DNA of 7,053 nt from Chloroflexota bacterium (lineage in GTDB: Bacteria; Chloroflexota; Dehalococcoidia; SM23-28-2; RBG-16-64-32). The stretch lies in contig JADFNQ010000067.1 in NCBI GenBank assembly GCA_022563285.1, forward strand, positions 1-7,053, written 5' to 3'. The translations under genes and the position numbers were made by a program. This document shows positions 1 to 6,054 of this stretch, piece after piece. The notes under the pieces are model-generated. The model did not search any database. It was not told the origin of the DNA and worked only from the letters and a program-made list of their open reading frames with translations. How positions within the stretch are numbered: the stretch's first letter is position 1; every line of letters begins with the position of its first letter.

Positions 1-34
1 ATCGGGGGAGATTGCCGCTTTGCGTCCGCCTAGT

Positions 35-41
35 GGAGGAG
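35..41 (+). promoter_or_regulatory. Ribosome binding site of citrate synthase
   Basis: GGAGGAG sits seven bases before the ATG at 49. Its strength and spacing mark that ATG as the original start, although the frame it opens ends at a TAA at 145. It is the main evidence that the gene is frameshifted rather than starting at the TTG at 12 or the ATG at 129. Confidence 0.8.
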
Positions 42-48
42 TCGCGCC

Positions 49-1355
49 ATGGACAAGAACACGCTGACCGTCACCGACAACCGCACCGGACGTACGAGGT
101 CCCGGTCTCTGACGGGACCGTCCAGGCGATGGACTTCCGCCAGATAAAGACCTCCGACGAGGACTTCGGGCTGATGGTGTACGACCCGGCGTTCATGAAC
201 ACCGCGTCCTGTCGCAGCGCCATCACCTGCATCGACGGTGACCGCGGTATCCTCGAATACCGCGGCTACCCGATAGAGGAGCTGGCAGAGCGGAGCACCT
301 TCCTGGAAACGGCGTATCTGATCATCTACGGTGATCTGCCCACCCAGGAGGAGATGAAACAGTGGACGCACGACATCACCTACCACACCTACGTCCACGA
401 GAACATCAAGAAGTTCATGGAGGGGTTCCAGTACGATGCGCACCCCATGGGGATGCTGGTGGGGACGGTGGCGGCCCTGTCCACGTTCTACTCGGAGGCC
501 AAGCTGGTGGACGACGCCGAATCGCGGGATAAGCAGACGCAACGGCTCATCGCCAAGATGCCCACCATCGCCGCTTTCGCCTACCGGCACAGTCTGGGGC
601 TTCCCTACGTCTACCCGGACAACGACCTGAGCTACACGGGAAACTTCCTGTCCATGCTCTGGAAGGTGGCGGAGTCGAAGTACAAGCCGGAGCCCGTACT
701 GGAGCGGGCGGTAGATCTGCTGTTCATTCTGCACTCGGACCACGAACAGAACTGCAGCACCAACGCCATGCGCTCCGTGGGGAGCTCGCGGGTGGACCCG
801 TTCTCCGCCACTGCGGCGGCCGCTGCGGCGCTGTACGGGCCGCTGCACGGCGGCGCCAACGAAGCCGTTCTCCGGATGCTTACCGAGATAGGCGATAAGA
901 AGAACGTGCCGGAGTTCGTGAAGCGCGTCAAGGCGGGCGAAGGACGCCTCATGGGCTTCGGACACCGGGTGTACAAGAACTATGACCCCCGCGCGAAGAT
1001 CATCAAGGAGACCGCGGACCAGGTGTTCGAGGTGACGGGACGGAACCCGCTGCTGGACATCGCCCTGGAGCTAGAGCGCATCGCCCTTGAAGACGAGTAC
1101 TTCATCGAGCATAAGCTCTACCCGAACGTGGACTTCTACTCGGGAATCATCTACCAGGCGATGGGGTTTCCGGTGGACATGTTCCCGGTGCTGTTCGCCA
1201 TCCCGCGGACCGTGGGCTGGCTGGCCCAGTGGCGGGAGATGATCCAGGACCCGGAGCAGAGGATCGCCCGGCCACGGCAGGTGTATGTGGGGCCGCGCCG
1301 GCGCCGCTTCGAGCCCATCGAAAAGCGGACCACCAGAAGCAGGGACGCCGCGTAG
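49..1355 (+). CDS. gltA: Citrate synthase (type II), 5' frameshift
   Basis: Condenses acetyl-CoA with oxaloacetate to citrate, the entry step of the TCA cycle, in the cytoplasm. The catalytic triad of the family is visible: His in PLHGGANE (codon at 846), His in GFGHRVYKN (963) and Asp in YPNVDFYSG (1131); the oxaloacetate-region motif HSDHEQNCST is also intact. The C-terminus is normal, ending in an Arg-rich PRRRRFEPI stretch. The ATG at 49, behind a perfect GGAGGAG, gives MDKNTLTVTDNRTG, the usual family N-terminus. From about base 91 the homology continues (TYEVPVSDGT) in another frame, so the start and body are out of register. Restoring four bases gives 436 residues, close to the 427 of E. 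coli GltA. The uninterrupted body frame reaches back to a TTG at 12, but its first residues do not resemble the family; an internal ATG at 129 would give a shortened protein. Identity is very sure; the state of the 5' end is not. Confidence 0.93.
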
Positions 1356-1417
1356 GCAGGGCGGCGCTACGCCGGCATGTGGGGCGGCGGCAAGGGCTGC
1401 TCCATGTCGGCGACGCC

Positions 1418-1457
1418 GGCCGCGGGGGGTTAGCCAGCCGATAACCCCGCCCCGGCC
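1418..1457 (+). terminator. GC-rich stem-loop after citrate synthase
   Basis: Arms 1418-1432 and 1442-1457 pair over about 14 bp with one bulge (G1449) and one C/C mismatch, around a nine-base loop. It begins 62 bases after the citrate synthase stop and lies before the next gene. No U-run follows it, so it is not a textbook intrinsic terminator. It could be a U-less terminator or a 3'-end stabilising hairpin. The fold was worked out by eye. Confidence 0.4.
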
Positions 1458-1479
1458 AACGAGGCGGATGCGGCCGCGT

Positions 1480-1508
1480 TTGACAACAGCCCCACCTTCA
1501 CGCACCAT
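1480..1508 (+). promoter_or_regulatory. Weak promoter candidate for the cAMP operon
   Basis: A perfect TTGACA -35 box at 1480-1485 is followed after 17 bases by CACCAT (1503-1508), which matches only three of six positions of the -10 consensus. It lies downstream of the stem-loop and about 70 bases before the start of the cyclic-nucleotide-binding gene, a sensible place for an operon promoter. In GC-rich DNA a lone TTGACA stands out, but the poor -10 keeps this tentative. Confidence 0.22.
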
Positions 1509-1575
1509 TGTCTTACTCTAACCCTCGGAAACCGGGGGCGGGCCAGCGTGCAGACGATACGGCAGGAGGCGGCCG

Positions 1576-2013
1576 ATGCTTCTTAGGCGTCGCTCGGACA
1601 AGATTGATGTGCTCAAGAAGGTGCCGCTCTTCGGCGACCTCAGTCGGCGCCATCTGGACCTCATCGCCCGGCACGCCGATGAGGTGACGCTGGATGCGGG
1701 CAGAGTGCTGGCGCGGCAGGGCGAACACGGGCTGGAGTTCTTACTGATAATCGACGGCGGGGCAAGGGTGGAGCGGAACGGGAAGGCGATAGCTCGTCTG
1801 GGCGCGGGAGCATTCTTCGGCGAGATGTCGCTCATTGATGGCAAGCCGCGAACCGCCTCGGTCATCGCTGAGACGCCTGTAGCGCTGCTGGTTATCCATA
1901 GACGAGCCTTCGGCCACTTTCTAGACACGGTCCCCGGGCTGCAGAAGAAGATATTGCTTGCTCTCTGTGATCGCCTACGCGAGGCCGACGTCACGCTGGC
2001 CTCGATGAACTAG
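1576..2013 (+). CDS. Stand-alone cyclic nucleotide-binding domain protein
   Basis: A 145-residue protein made of a single CRP/PKA-type cyclic nucleotide-binding domain. Residues 13-24 (LKKVPLFGDLSR) are the family's N-terminal helix entry. The beta-roll follows, with GxxLxxQGExG spacing at 42-52. The phosphate-binding cassette is FFGEMSLIDGKPRTAS at 80-95, where Glu83 and Arg92 are the residues that contact the ribose and cyclic phosphate in this family. Both are kept, so ligand binding is likely. After the C-helix there is no room for a helix-turn-helix DNA-binding domain, kinase or channel, so it is either a cNMP-responsive regulatory subunit or a cNMP buffer. It starts at an ATG six bases after AGGAGG (1564-1569). 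It ends 36 bases before the proposed start of an adenylate cyclase fusion gene on the same strand, which suggests that cAMP is its ligand. There is no signal peptide; it is cytoplasmic. Confidence 0.88.
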   Translation: MLLRRRSDKIDVLKKVPLFGDLSRRHLDLIARHADEVTLDAGRVLARQGEHGLEFLLIIDGGARVERNGKAIARLGAGAFFGEMSLIDGKPRTASVIAETPVALLVIHRRAFGHFLDTVPGLQKKILLALCDRLREADVTLASMN

Positions 2014-2034
2014 CGTTCGCCAGCAACAATGTGA

Positions 2035-2040
2035 GGGAGG
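2035..2040 (+). promoter_or_regulatory. Ribosome binding site pointing to an ATC start
   Basis: GGGAGG ends nine bases before the ATC at 2050. No ATG, GTG or TTG in the cyclase frame lies at a usable distance. An ATG at 2029 is in frame but is followed at once by TGA. The site therefore marks the 2050 codon as the intended start. Confidence 0.6.
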
Positions 2041-2049
2041 ATTCACGCT

Positions 2050-3429
2050 ATCGAGCAGCAGATCCGTTTCTGCACCGCGGCTGACGGCGTTCGTATCGCC
2101 TACGCGACCGTTGGCGAGGGACCGCCGCTGGTGAAGGCTGCCAACTGGCTCAGCCATCTGGAATTCGACTGGCGCAGCCCCGTGTGGCGCCACTGGCTGG
2201 AAGAGCTGGCCAGGGACCACCTTCTGGTCAGGTACGACGAACGGGGTTGCGGCCTCTCCGACTGGACAGTGGAGGACTTCTCCTTCGATGCCTGGGTCCG
2301 GGACCTGGAGACCGTGGTGGACGCACTCGGCCTCGACCGGTTCCCCCTCCTGGGGATATCCCAGGGAGGCCCGGTAGCCATCACATACGCAATACGCCAC
2401 CCGGAGAGGGTCAGCCATCTGATCTTATATGGAACGTATGCGAGGGGTTTGGCGAAGCGCGGGCTAACGGCGGATGAAATCGAAGAGCACAGGGCTGTGT
2501 TAACTCTGACGAAGCAGGGCTGGGGGCGGGACAATCCTGCATACCGCCAGATCTTTACGACTGGCTTCATCCCTGAAGCCAGCGTTGAGCAGATGCGATG
2601 GTTCAATGATCTCCAGCGTGAGTCCACGTCGCCGGATAACGCGGTCCGGTTTCTGAGGGAGTTCGGCAAAATAGACGTGGTCGATCTGCTGCCGGAGGTG
2701 TCCGTTCCGACACTCGTTCTGCACGCCCGTGATGATGGGAGATGTCCGTTTGAGGAGGGCCGCCGGGTCGCCGCTGGAATCGCCGACGCTCGTTTCGTCC
2801 CCCTCGAAGGTCGGAATCATATACTGCTCGAGAGCGAGCCCGCCTGGCGGACGTTCCTCGCCGAGGTCCGTCGCTTCCTTGGCATAGAAGAGGCTAGACG
2901 ATCTAGTCTTCCTTCAACCGCCCACCAGGCGCCTCTCACTATCCTTTTCACGGACATGGAAGGCTCTACCTCTCTCACCCAGCGCCTGGGCGACGCCAAA
3001 GCCCAGGATCTTCTGCGGACGCACAACGGCATCGTGCGCGAGGCCCTCAAGGCGCACGATGGCTCTGAGATAAAGCACACCGGCGACGGTATTATGGCCT
3101 CGTTCATGTCCGGGAGCCGCGCGCTTGAGTGCGCCGTCTCCATGCAGCGAGCGTTCGCGGGGCACAACGAATCCACGGAGGAGCCGCTACGGGTGCGCAT
3201 CGGCCTAAACGCCGGCGAGCCGATAGCGGAGGATGAGGACCTGTTCGGCACCGCGGTGCAGATGGCCGCCCGTATATGCACGCAGGCGGAGCCCGGCCAG
3301 ATTCTGGCTCCCATCGTCGTGCGGGAGCTGGCGGCAGGCAAGGGGTTCATGTTCGCTGACCGGGGCGAGGTGATGCTGCGGGGCTTCGAGGACCCCGTGA
3401 GGCTGTACGAGCTGCGCTGGCGGGAGTAA
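2050..3429 (+). CDS. Alpha/beta-hydrolase fused to class III adenylate cyclase (LipJ/Rv1900c type)
   Basis: Predicted to convert ATP to cAMP, with a hydrolase domain as sensor or second enzyme. Numbered from codon 2050, the alpha/beta-hydrolase fold spans about residues 5-278. It has a complete triad: Ser104 in GISQGG, Asp228 (or Asp229) in HARDDGR and His257 in GRNHI. A short linker leads to the cyclase homology domain (about 295-459). The metal-binding aspartates are Asp302 (FTDMEGST) and Asp346 (HTGDG). The ATP-specifying pair is kept as Lys342 and Asp397. The transition-state Arg408 is present, but the usual Asn is Gln404 (GTAVQMAAR). The first canonical start in frame is the GTG at 2131, but the 27 codons before it read as genuine family N-terminus (EQQIRFCTAADGVRIAYATV). 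With them the protein is 459 residues, matching M. tuberculosis Rv1900c at about 462. The start codon at 2050 is ATC: a mutation, a sequence error or a rare non-AUG start. It has no membrane segment. Cotranscription with the upstream cNMP-binding gene is likely. Confidence 0.9.
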   Translation: MEQQIRFCTAADGVRIAYATVGEGPPLVKAANWLSHLEFDWRSPVWRHWLEELARDHLLVRYDERGCGLSDWTVEDFSFDAWVRDLETVVDALGLDRFPLLGISQGGPVAITYAIRHPERVSHLILYGTYARGLAKRGLTADEIEEHRAVLTLTKQGWGRDNPAYRQIFTTGFIPEASVEQMRWFNDLQRESTSPDNAVRFLREFGKIDVVDLLPEVSVPTLVLHARDDGRCPFEEGRRVAAGIADARFVPLEGRNHILLESEPAWRTFLAEVRRFLGIEEARRSSLPSTAHQAPLTILFTDMEGSTSLTQRLGDAKAQDLLRTHNGIVREALKAHDGSEIKHTGDGIMASFMSGSRALECAVSMQRAFAGHNESTEEPLRVRIGLNAGEPIAEDEDLFGTAVQMAARICTQAEPGQILAPIVVRELAAGKGFMFADRGEVMLRGFEDPVRLYELRWRE

Positions 3430-3472
3430 CGTTGATCGAGCCCCGACGTCCATCACACCGGCCGCCACACGT

Positions 3473-3479
3473 AAGGAGG
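3473..3479 (+). promoter_or_regulatory. Ribosome binding site of the dehalogenase
   Basis: AAGGAGG lies seven bases before the ATG at 3487. It fixes the start of the dehalogenase gene and shows that it can be translated independently, although only 57 bases separate it from the cyclase gene. Confidence 0.8.
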
Positions 3480-3486
3480 CGACTTC

Positions 3487-4395
3487 ATGGAAGCGTTGCG
3501 CACTCCGGATGAGCGATTCGCCGGTCTGTCCAGCTTCCCGTTCGAGGCCCGCTACATAGAGATACCCTCCGGGGATGGAGGCAGCTTACGGCTTGGCTAC
3601 GTGGACGAGGGGCCGAGGGACGCGGACCCGGTGCTGCTCCTACACGGCGAACCCTCCTGGTCCTACCTGTACCGGAAGATGATCCCGATCCTCGTCGAGG
3701 CCGGGCACCGCGCCGTCGCCCCGGACCTCATCGGCTTCGGCCGCTCCGACAAGCCGGCTCGGCGCGAGGACTACACCTATCAGCGCTACGTCGACTGGAC
3801 GTGGGCGTGGCTGGACTCGCTGGGCCTCCGCGATATCACCCTGGTGGGTCAGGACTGGGGCGGGCTCATCGGCTTACGGCTGGCCGCCGAGCACGAGGAC
3901 CGCTTCGCTCGCATCGTCGCCGCCAACACATTCCTTCCCACCGGCGACCGGCCCCCCGGCGAGGCGTTCCTCCGCTGGCAGCGCTACTCCCAGGAGACGC
4001 CCAACTTCCACGTGGGCGGGATCGTCAAGGGAGGCTGCGTGACTGAGCTGCCTGCGGAGGTGATCGCCGCCTACGACGCGCCGTTCCCGGATGACAGCTA
4101 CAAAGCGGGGGCGCGCCAGTTCCCAGCGCTGGTGCCGACGTCAGCGGATGACCCGGCCGCCGGGCCGAACCGCAAGGCGTGGGAGGTGCTGCGGCGCTGG
4201 GAGAAGCCGTTCCTCACCGCCTTCAGCGACTCCGACCCAGTCACCCGCGGCGGTGACCGCGCCTTCCAATCGATGGTGCCGGGCACGAAAGGCCAGCCTC
4301 ATACGACGATTGAGGGCGCGGGGCACTTCCTTCAGGAGGACAAGGGCGAAGAGCTCGCCAGAGTAATCGTCGACTTCATCGCTGGCAGTAAGTGA
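3487..4395 (+). CDS. Haloalkane dehalogenase, subfamily I (DhlA-like)
   Basis: Hydrolyses a carbon-halogen bond in haloalkanes to give an alcohol, halide and proton, through an alkyl-enzyme ester. The 302-residue length fits DhlA (310). In order: the opening RTPDERFAGL matches the DhlA N-terminus; HGEPSWSYLYRKM carries the oxyanion region (Glu55, like DhlA Glu56); the nucleophile elbow is VGQDWGG with Asp123 and halide-binding Trp124; the cap domain has FLRW, whose Trp164 aligns by eye with the second halide-binding Trp (DhlA Trp175); APFPDDSYKAGARQFP is a subfamily I signature. The acid is Asp250 (or Asp248) in FSDSDP, and the base is His280 in GAGHFLQE. All catalytic parts are present, so it should be active. 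The substrate cannot be read from sequence. Related folds such as epoxide hydrolases are less likely because of the QDWGG elbow and the two Trp residues. It is probably the third gene of the cAMP operon. Confidence 0.9.
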   Translation: MEALRTPDERFAGLSSFPFEARYIEIPSGDGGSLRLGYVDEGPRDADPVLLLHGEPSWSYLYRKMIPILVEAGHRAVAPDLIGFGRSDKPARREDYTYQRYVDWTWAWLDSLGLRDITLVGQDWGGLIGLRLAAEHEDRFARIVAANTFLPTGDRPPGEAFLRWQRYSQETPNFHVGGIVKGGCVTELPAEVIAAYDAPFPDDSYKAGARQFPALVPTSADDPAAGPNRKAWEVLRRWEKPFLTAFSDSDPVTRGGDRAFQSMVPGTKGQPHTTIEGAGHFLQEDKGEELARVIVDFIAGSK

Positions 4396-4398
4396 TCA
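4393..4398. other. Back-to-back stop codons in one palindrome
   Basis: TGATCA contains the TGA stop of the dehalogenase (4393-4395, plus strand) and, read on the other strand, the TGA stop of the DUF3090 gene. The two convergent genes therefore have no spacer, and any transcription terminator must lie inside the opposing coding sequence. Confidence 0.9.
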
Positions 4399-4917
4399 GG
4401 AGTCCCCACCGCCGCCCGAGTCCGGGATCGGCTGATCCCTGTCCCCGTTGGAGCGGACACAGACGTGACCGGACGGCTCCATGGGGATGCCGCAGAGCCG
4501 ACATATGGGCCGGCCGGAGGCGATGATCGCGTCCATCTGCTCCATGAGGGACGCGCAGTCGTCCAGCGTCAGCTGAACGCGCAGGGTGGAGTCTTCCTCC
4601 GTCTCTAGCTCGCCGAGCTGCAGCACGACGTTCCCGCTGGAGGAGTCGAACCCAATGCCGATGCTGCCGACACGGAAGTCATGGTCGGGCGCCTCGGGGA
4701 ATCCGATTGCCTCCGTCGTGCTCGGCATTCCCGCGTATCCGAGCCGCGTCAGCACCTGCCTGAACGCCAGACTGAGCGCGCGCAGGTGCTCTTTCTCCAC
4801 CCAGAGCGAGGCCGACTCCGAGCCGGCGCCGATCAGGCGCAGGCGGAAGGTGCGCTGGCCCGCCCGGCCGAACGACTGCATATCGACGGCGCGGGCCACT
4901 CCGAAATCGATGGTCAC
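4396..4917 (-). CDS. DUF3090 family protein with C-terminal Cys/His knuckle
   Basis: A 173-residue protein of unknown function that I assign to the DUF3090 (TIGR03847) family. Support: the N-terminal pattern IDFGVARAV then GRAGQRTFRLRL (about 19-28), the central FRVGSIGIGFD (81-91), and the C-terminal SGRPICRLCGIPMEPSGHVC (134-153), where Cys139, Cys142, His151 and Cys153 could hold a zinc ion. A Gly/Asp-rich tail of about 15 residues follows. The start is a GTG at 4917, nine bases after the stop of the aldo/keto reductase gene, so the two are very likely cotranscribed or translationally coupled; the local Shine-Dalgarno (GGCGGAG) is close and weak, which fits coupling. In actinobacteria the family tends to sit beside a phosphomutase-like protein and an SCO1664-type protein; neither is seen in this window. 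The role is unknown. There are no membrane segments. Confidence 0.78.
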   Translation of the reverse strand: MTIDFGVARAVDMQSFGRAGQRTFRLRLIGAGSESASLWVEKEHLRALSLAFRQVLTRLGYAGMPSTTEAIGFPEAPDHDFRVGSIGIGFDSSSGNVVLQLGELETEEDSTLRVQLTLDDCASLMEQMDAIIASGRPICRLCGIPMEPSGHVCVRSNGDRDQPIPDSGGGGDS

Positions 4918-4926
4918 GGCTCCGCC

Positions 4927-5892
4927 CTACATCCCCTCGCTTGCCGCATCCAGCGCTTCCAGCTGTTCGGCCGTGAGACGCAGCTCCGGCGCCAGCAGCA
5001 GGTCGCGGAGCTGCTCAGGCGTGTTAACGCCGGCGATTGGCGCCGTGACCGCGGGCTTCGCCAGCAGCCAGGCCAGCGCCACGGCGGCCATGCTTGTCTC
5101 GTGTGCCTCCGCCACGCCTCCAAGCGCATCGATCACCGCGAAGCCCTGCTCTGGCATGTAGCCCTTCGCTCGCTCCGCGTGCCGGCTCTCCGGCAGCGGC
5201 CGCCCCTCGCGGTACTTGCCGGTGAGGAAGCCGCCCGCGAGCGGGCTGTAGGGGATGACGCCCATCCCCTCCCGCTCGCAGAGAGCGGCCAGCGCCTCCT
5301 CGAACTCGGCGCGGTGGACCAGGTTGTAGTGCGGCTGGAGCGTGACGAACGGGGGCAGCCGTGTCTCGCCGCCGACCCTCAGCGCCCCGTCCAGCTCAGC
5401 CGCCGTGTAGTTGGACGCGCCGACGTAGCGCACCTTGCCGGAGGCGATCAGCTCAGCGAAGACGGCCAGCGTCTCCTCAATCGGGGTGTTCTCGTCGGGC
5501 CAGTGGCACTGGTACAGGTCTATCGTCTCGACCTGCAGGCGGCGCAGGCTGTCCTCAACTGCGCGCCGTATATGCGGGCGGCTCAGCCCCTCGCCGTCGG
5601 GGCCGTCCCACATCTGGGCCCTCACCTTCGTGCCAACTACCAGCCGGTCGCGGTTGCCCCGCGCCTTCATCCAGCGCCCGATGATCTCCTCCGAGACGCC
5701 GCCGGGGTTGCCCGGCACCCAGCTACTGTACATGTCGGCGCTGTCCAGGAAGTTGCCGCCAGCCTCTAGGAAGGCGTCCATGACGGCGAACGACATGGGC
5801 TCGTCGGCCGTCCAGCCGAACTGCATCGTGCCCAGGCAGAGCGGCGAGACCTGGAGGTCCGTCGTGCCGAGCTTGCGGAGGCGCATGACCAT
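4927..5892 (-). CDS. Aldo/keto reductase
   Basis: NAD(P)H-dependent reductase of aldehydes or ketones to alcohols, a soluble (alpha/beta)8 barrel. The 321 residues carry the full catalytic tetrad: Asp50 and Tyr55 (NFLDSADMYS), Lys89 (VVGTKVR) and His130 (LYQCHWPD). The cofactor-side motifs VGASNY (157-162), PYSPLAGGFLTGKY (214-227) and AGVNTPEQL (287-295) are also present. It resembles the multi-purpose bacterial AKRs (YajO/IolS-like groups); the substrate cannot be deduced. I chose the ATG at 5892 because GGAG lies seven bases upstream and the protein then opens MVMRLRKLGTTDLQVS as the family does. A longer reading frame back to 5976 adds 28 unrelated residues across the divergent promoter region and is not supported. 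First gene of a two-gene minus-strand operon with the DUF3090 gene, and divergent from the SDR gene. A palindrome lies 14 bases before its start. Confidence 0.9.
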   Translation of the reverse strand: MVMRLRKLGTTDLQVSPLCLGTMQFGWTADEPMSFAVMDAFLEAGGNFLDSADMYSSWVPGNPGGVSEEIIGRWMKARGNRDRLVVGTKVRAQMWDGPDGEGLSRPHIRRAVEDSLRRLQVETIDLYQCHWPDENTPIEETLAVFAELIASGKVRYVGASNYTAAELDGALRVGGETRLPPFVTLQPHYNLVHRAEFEEALAALCEREGMGVIPYSPLAGGFLTGKYREGRPLPESRHAERAKGYMPEQGFAVIDALGGVAEAHETSMAAVALAWLLAKPAVTAPIAGVNTPEQLRDLLLAPELRLTAEQLEALDAASEGM

Positions 5893-5905
5893 AGTGTAGC
5901 TCCAC

Positions 5906-5934
5906 GCTAGATGACGGTTACAACCGATTCTAGC
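5906..5934. promoter_or_regulatory. Interrupted 29-bp palindrome, candidate operator
   Basis: Outer arms GCTAGA (5906-5911) and TCTAGC (5929-5934), and inner arms CGGTT (5915-5919) and AACCG (5922-5926), all pair around a two-base centre. The stretches between inner and outer arms are unequal (three and two bases). It lies between the divergent aldo/keto reductase and SDR genes, 14 bases upstream of the reductase ATG. Such a site could be an operator for a dimeric repressor of one or both genes, or a 5'-UTR hairpin of the reductase mRNA. No regulator gene is in the window. Confidence 0.4.
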
Positions 5935-6054
5935 TGGCTGTGGGAAGCGAGCACCAGCTTCGCACCTGCAAGCCATGTTGCAGCCGCGAGCGTAATGTCA
6001 GAGACTACCACTCGCAGGCCCCGCGGACTCCATAGAGGGAAAGGAAAGGGACAG

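Noticed and set aside
12..48. TTG at 12 as the start of citrate synthase
   Set aside because: The added residues do not resemble the family, and the purine-rich GGGGGAG is only one base away from the TTG. The ATG at 49 has a properly spaced ribosome binding site and a family-like N-terminus in the other frame.
30..965. Long minus-strand open frame (311 codons) opposite citrate synthase
   Set aside because: It mirrors the codon pattern of a certain gene in GC-rich DNA. The protein is rich in Arg, His and Val with no recognisable domain.
2131..2133. GTG at 2131 as the true start of the cyclase fusion
   Set aside because: Family homology continues 27 codons upstream, and no ribosome binding site precedes this GTG. 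It remains a fallback if the ATC is real and not used.
3430..3486. Possible terminator between the cyclase and dehalogenase genes
   Set aside because: No convincing hairpin or U-run was found in the 57 bases, so the genes are treated as one operon.
4681..5769. Long plus-strand open frame (362 codons) opposite the DUF3090 and reductase genes
   Set aside because: It spans two well-supported genes on the other strand, has a low-complexity Arg/Leu/Ala-rich product and no motifs.
5893..5976. N-terminal extension of the aldo/keto reductase to 5976
   Set aside because: The extra 28 residues are unlike any AKR N-terminus and cross the palindrome; the ATG at 5892 has a good ribosome binding site.
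5911..6054. N-terminal extension of the SDR to 5911
   Set aside because: Forty-eight extra residues before the standard SDR start have no family features, and the ATG at 6055 has its own purine-rich ribosome binding site.
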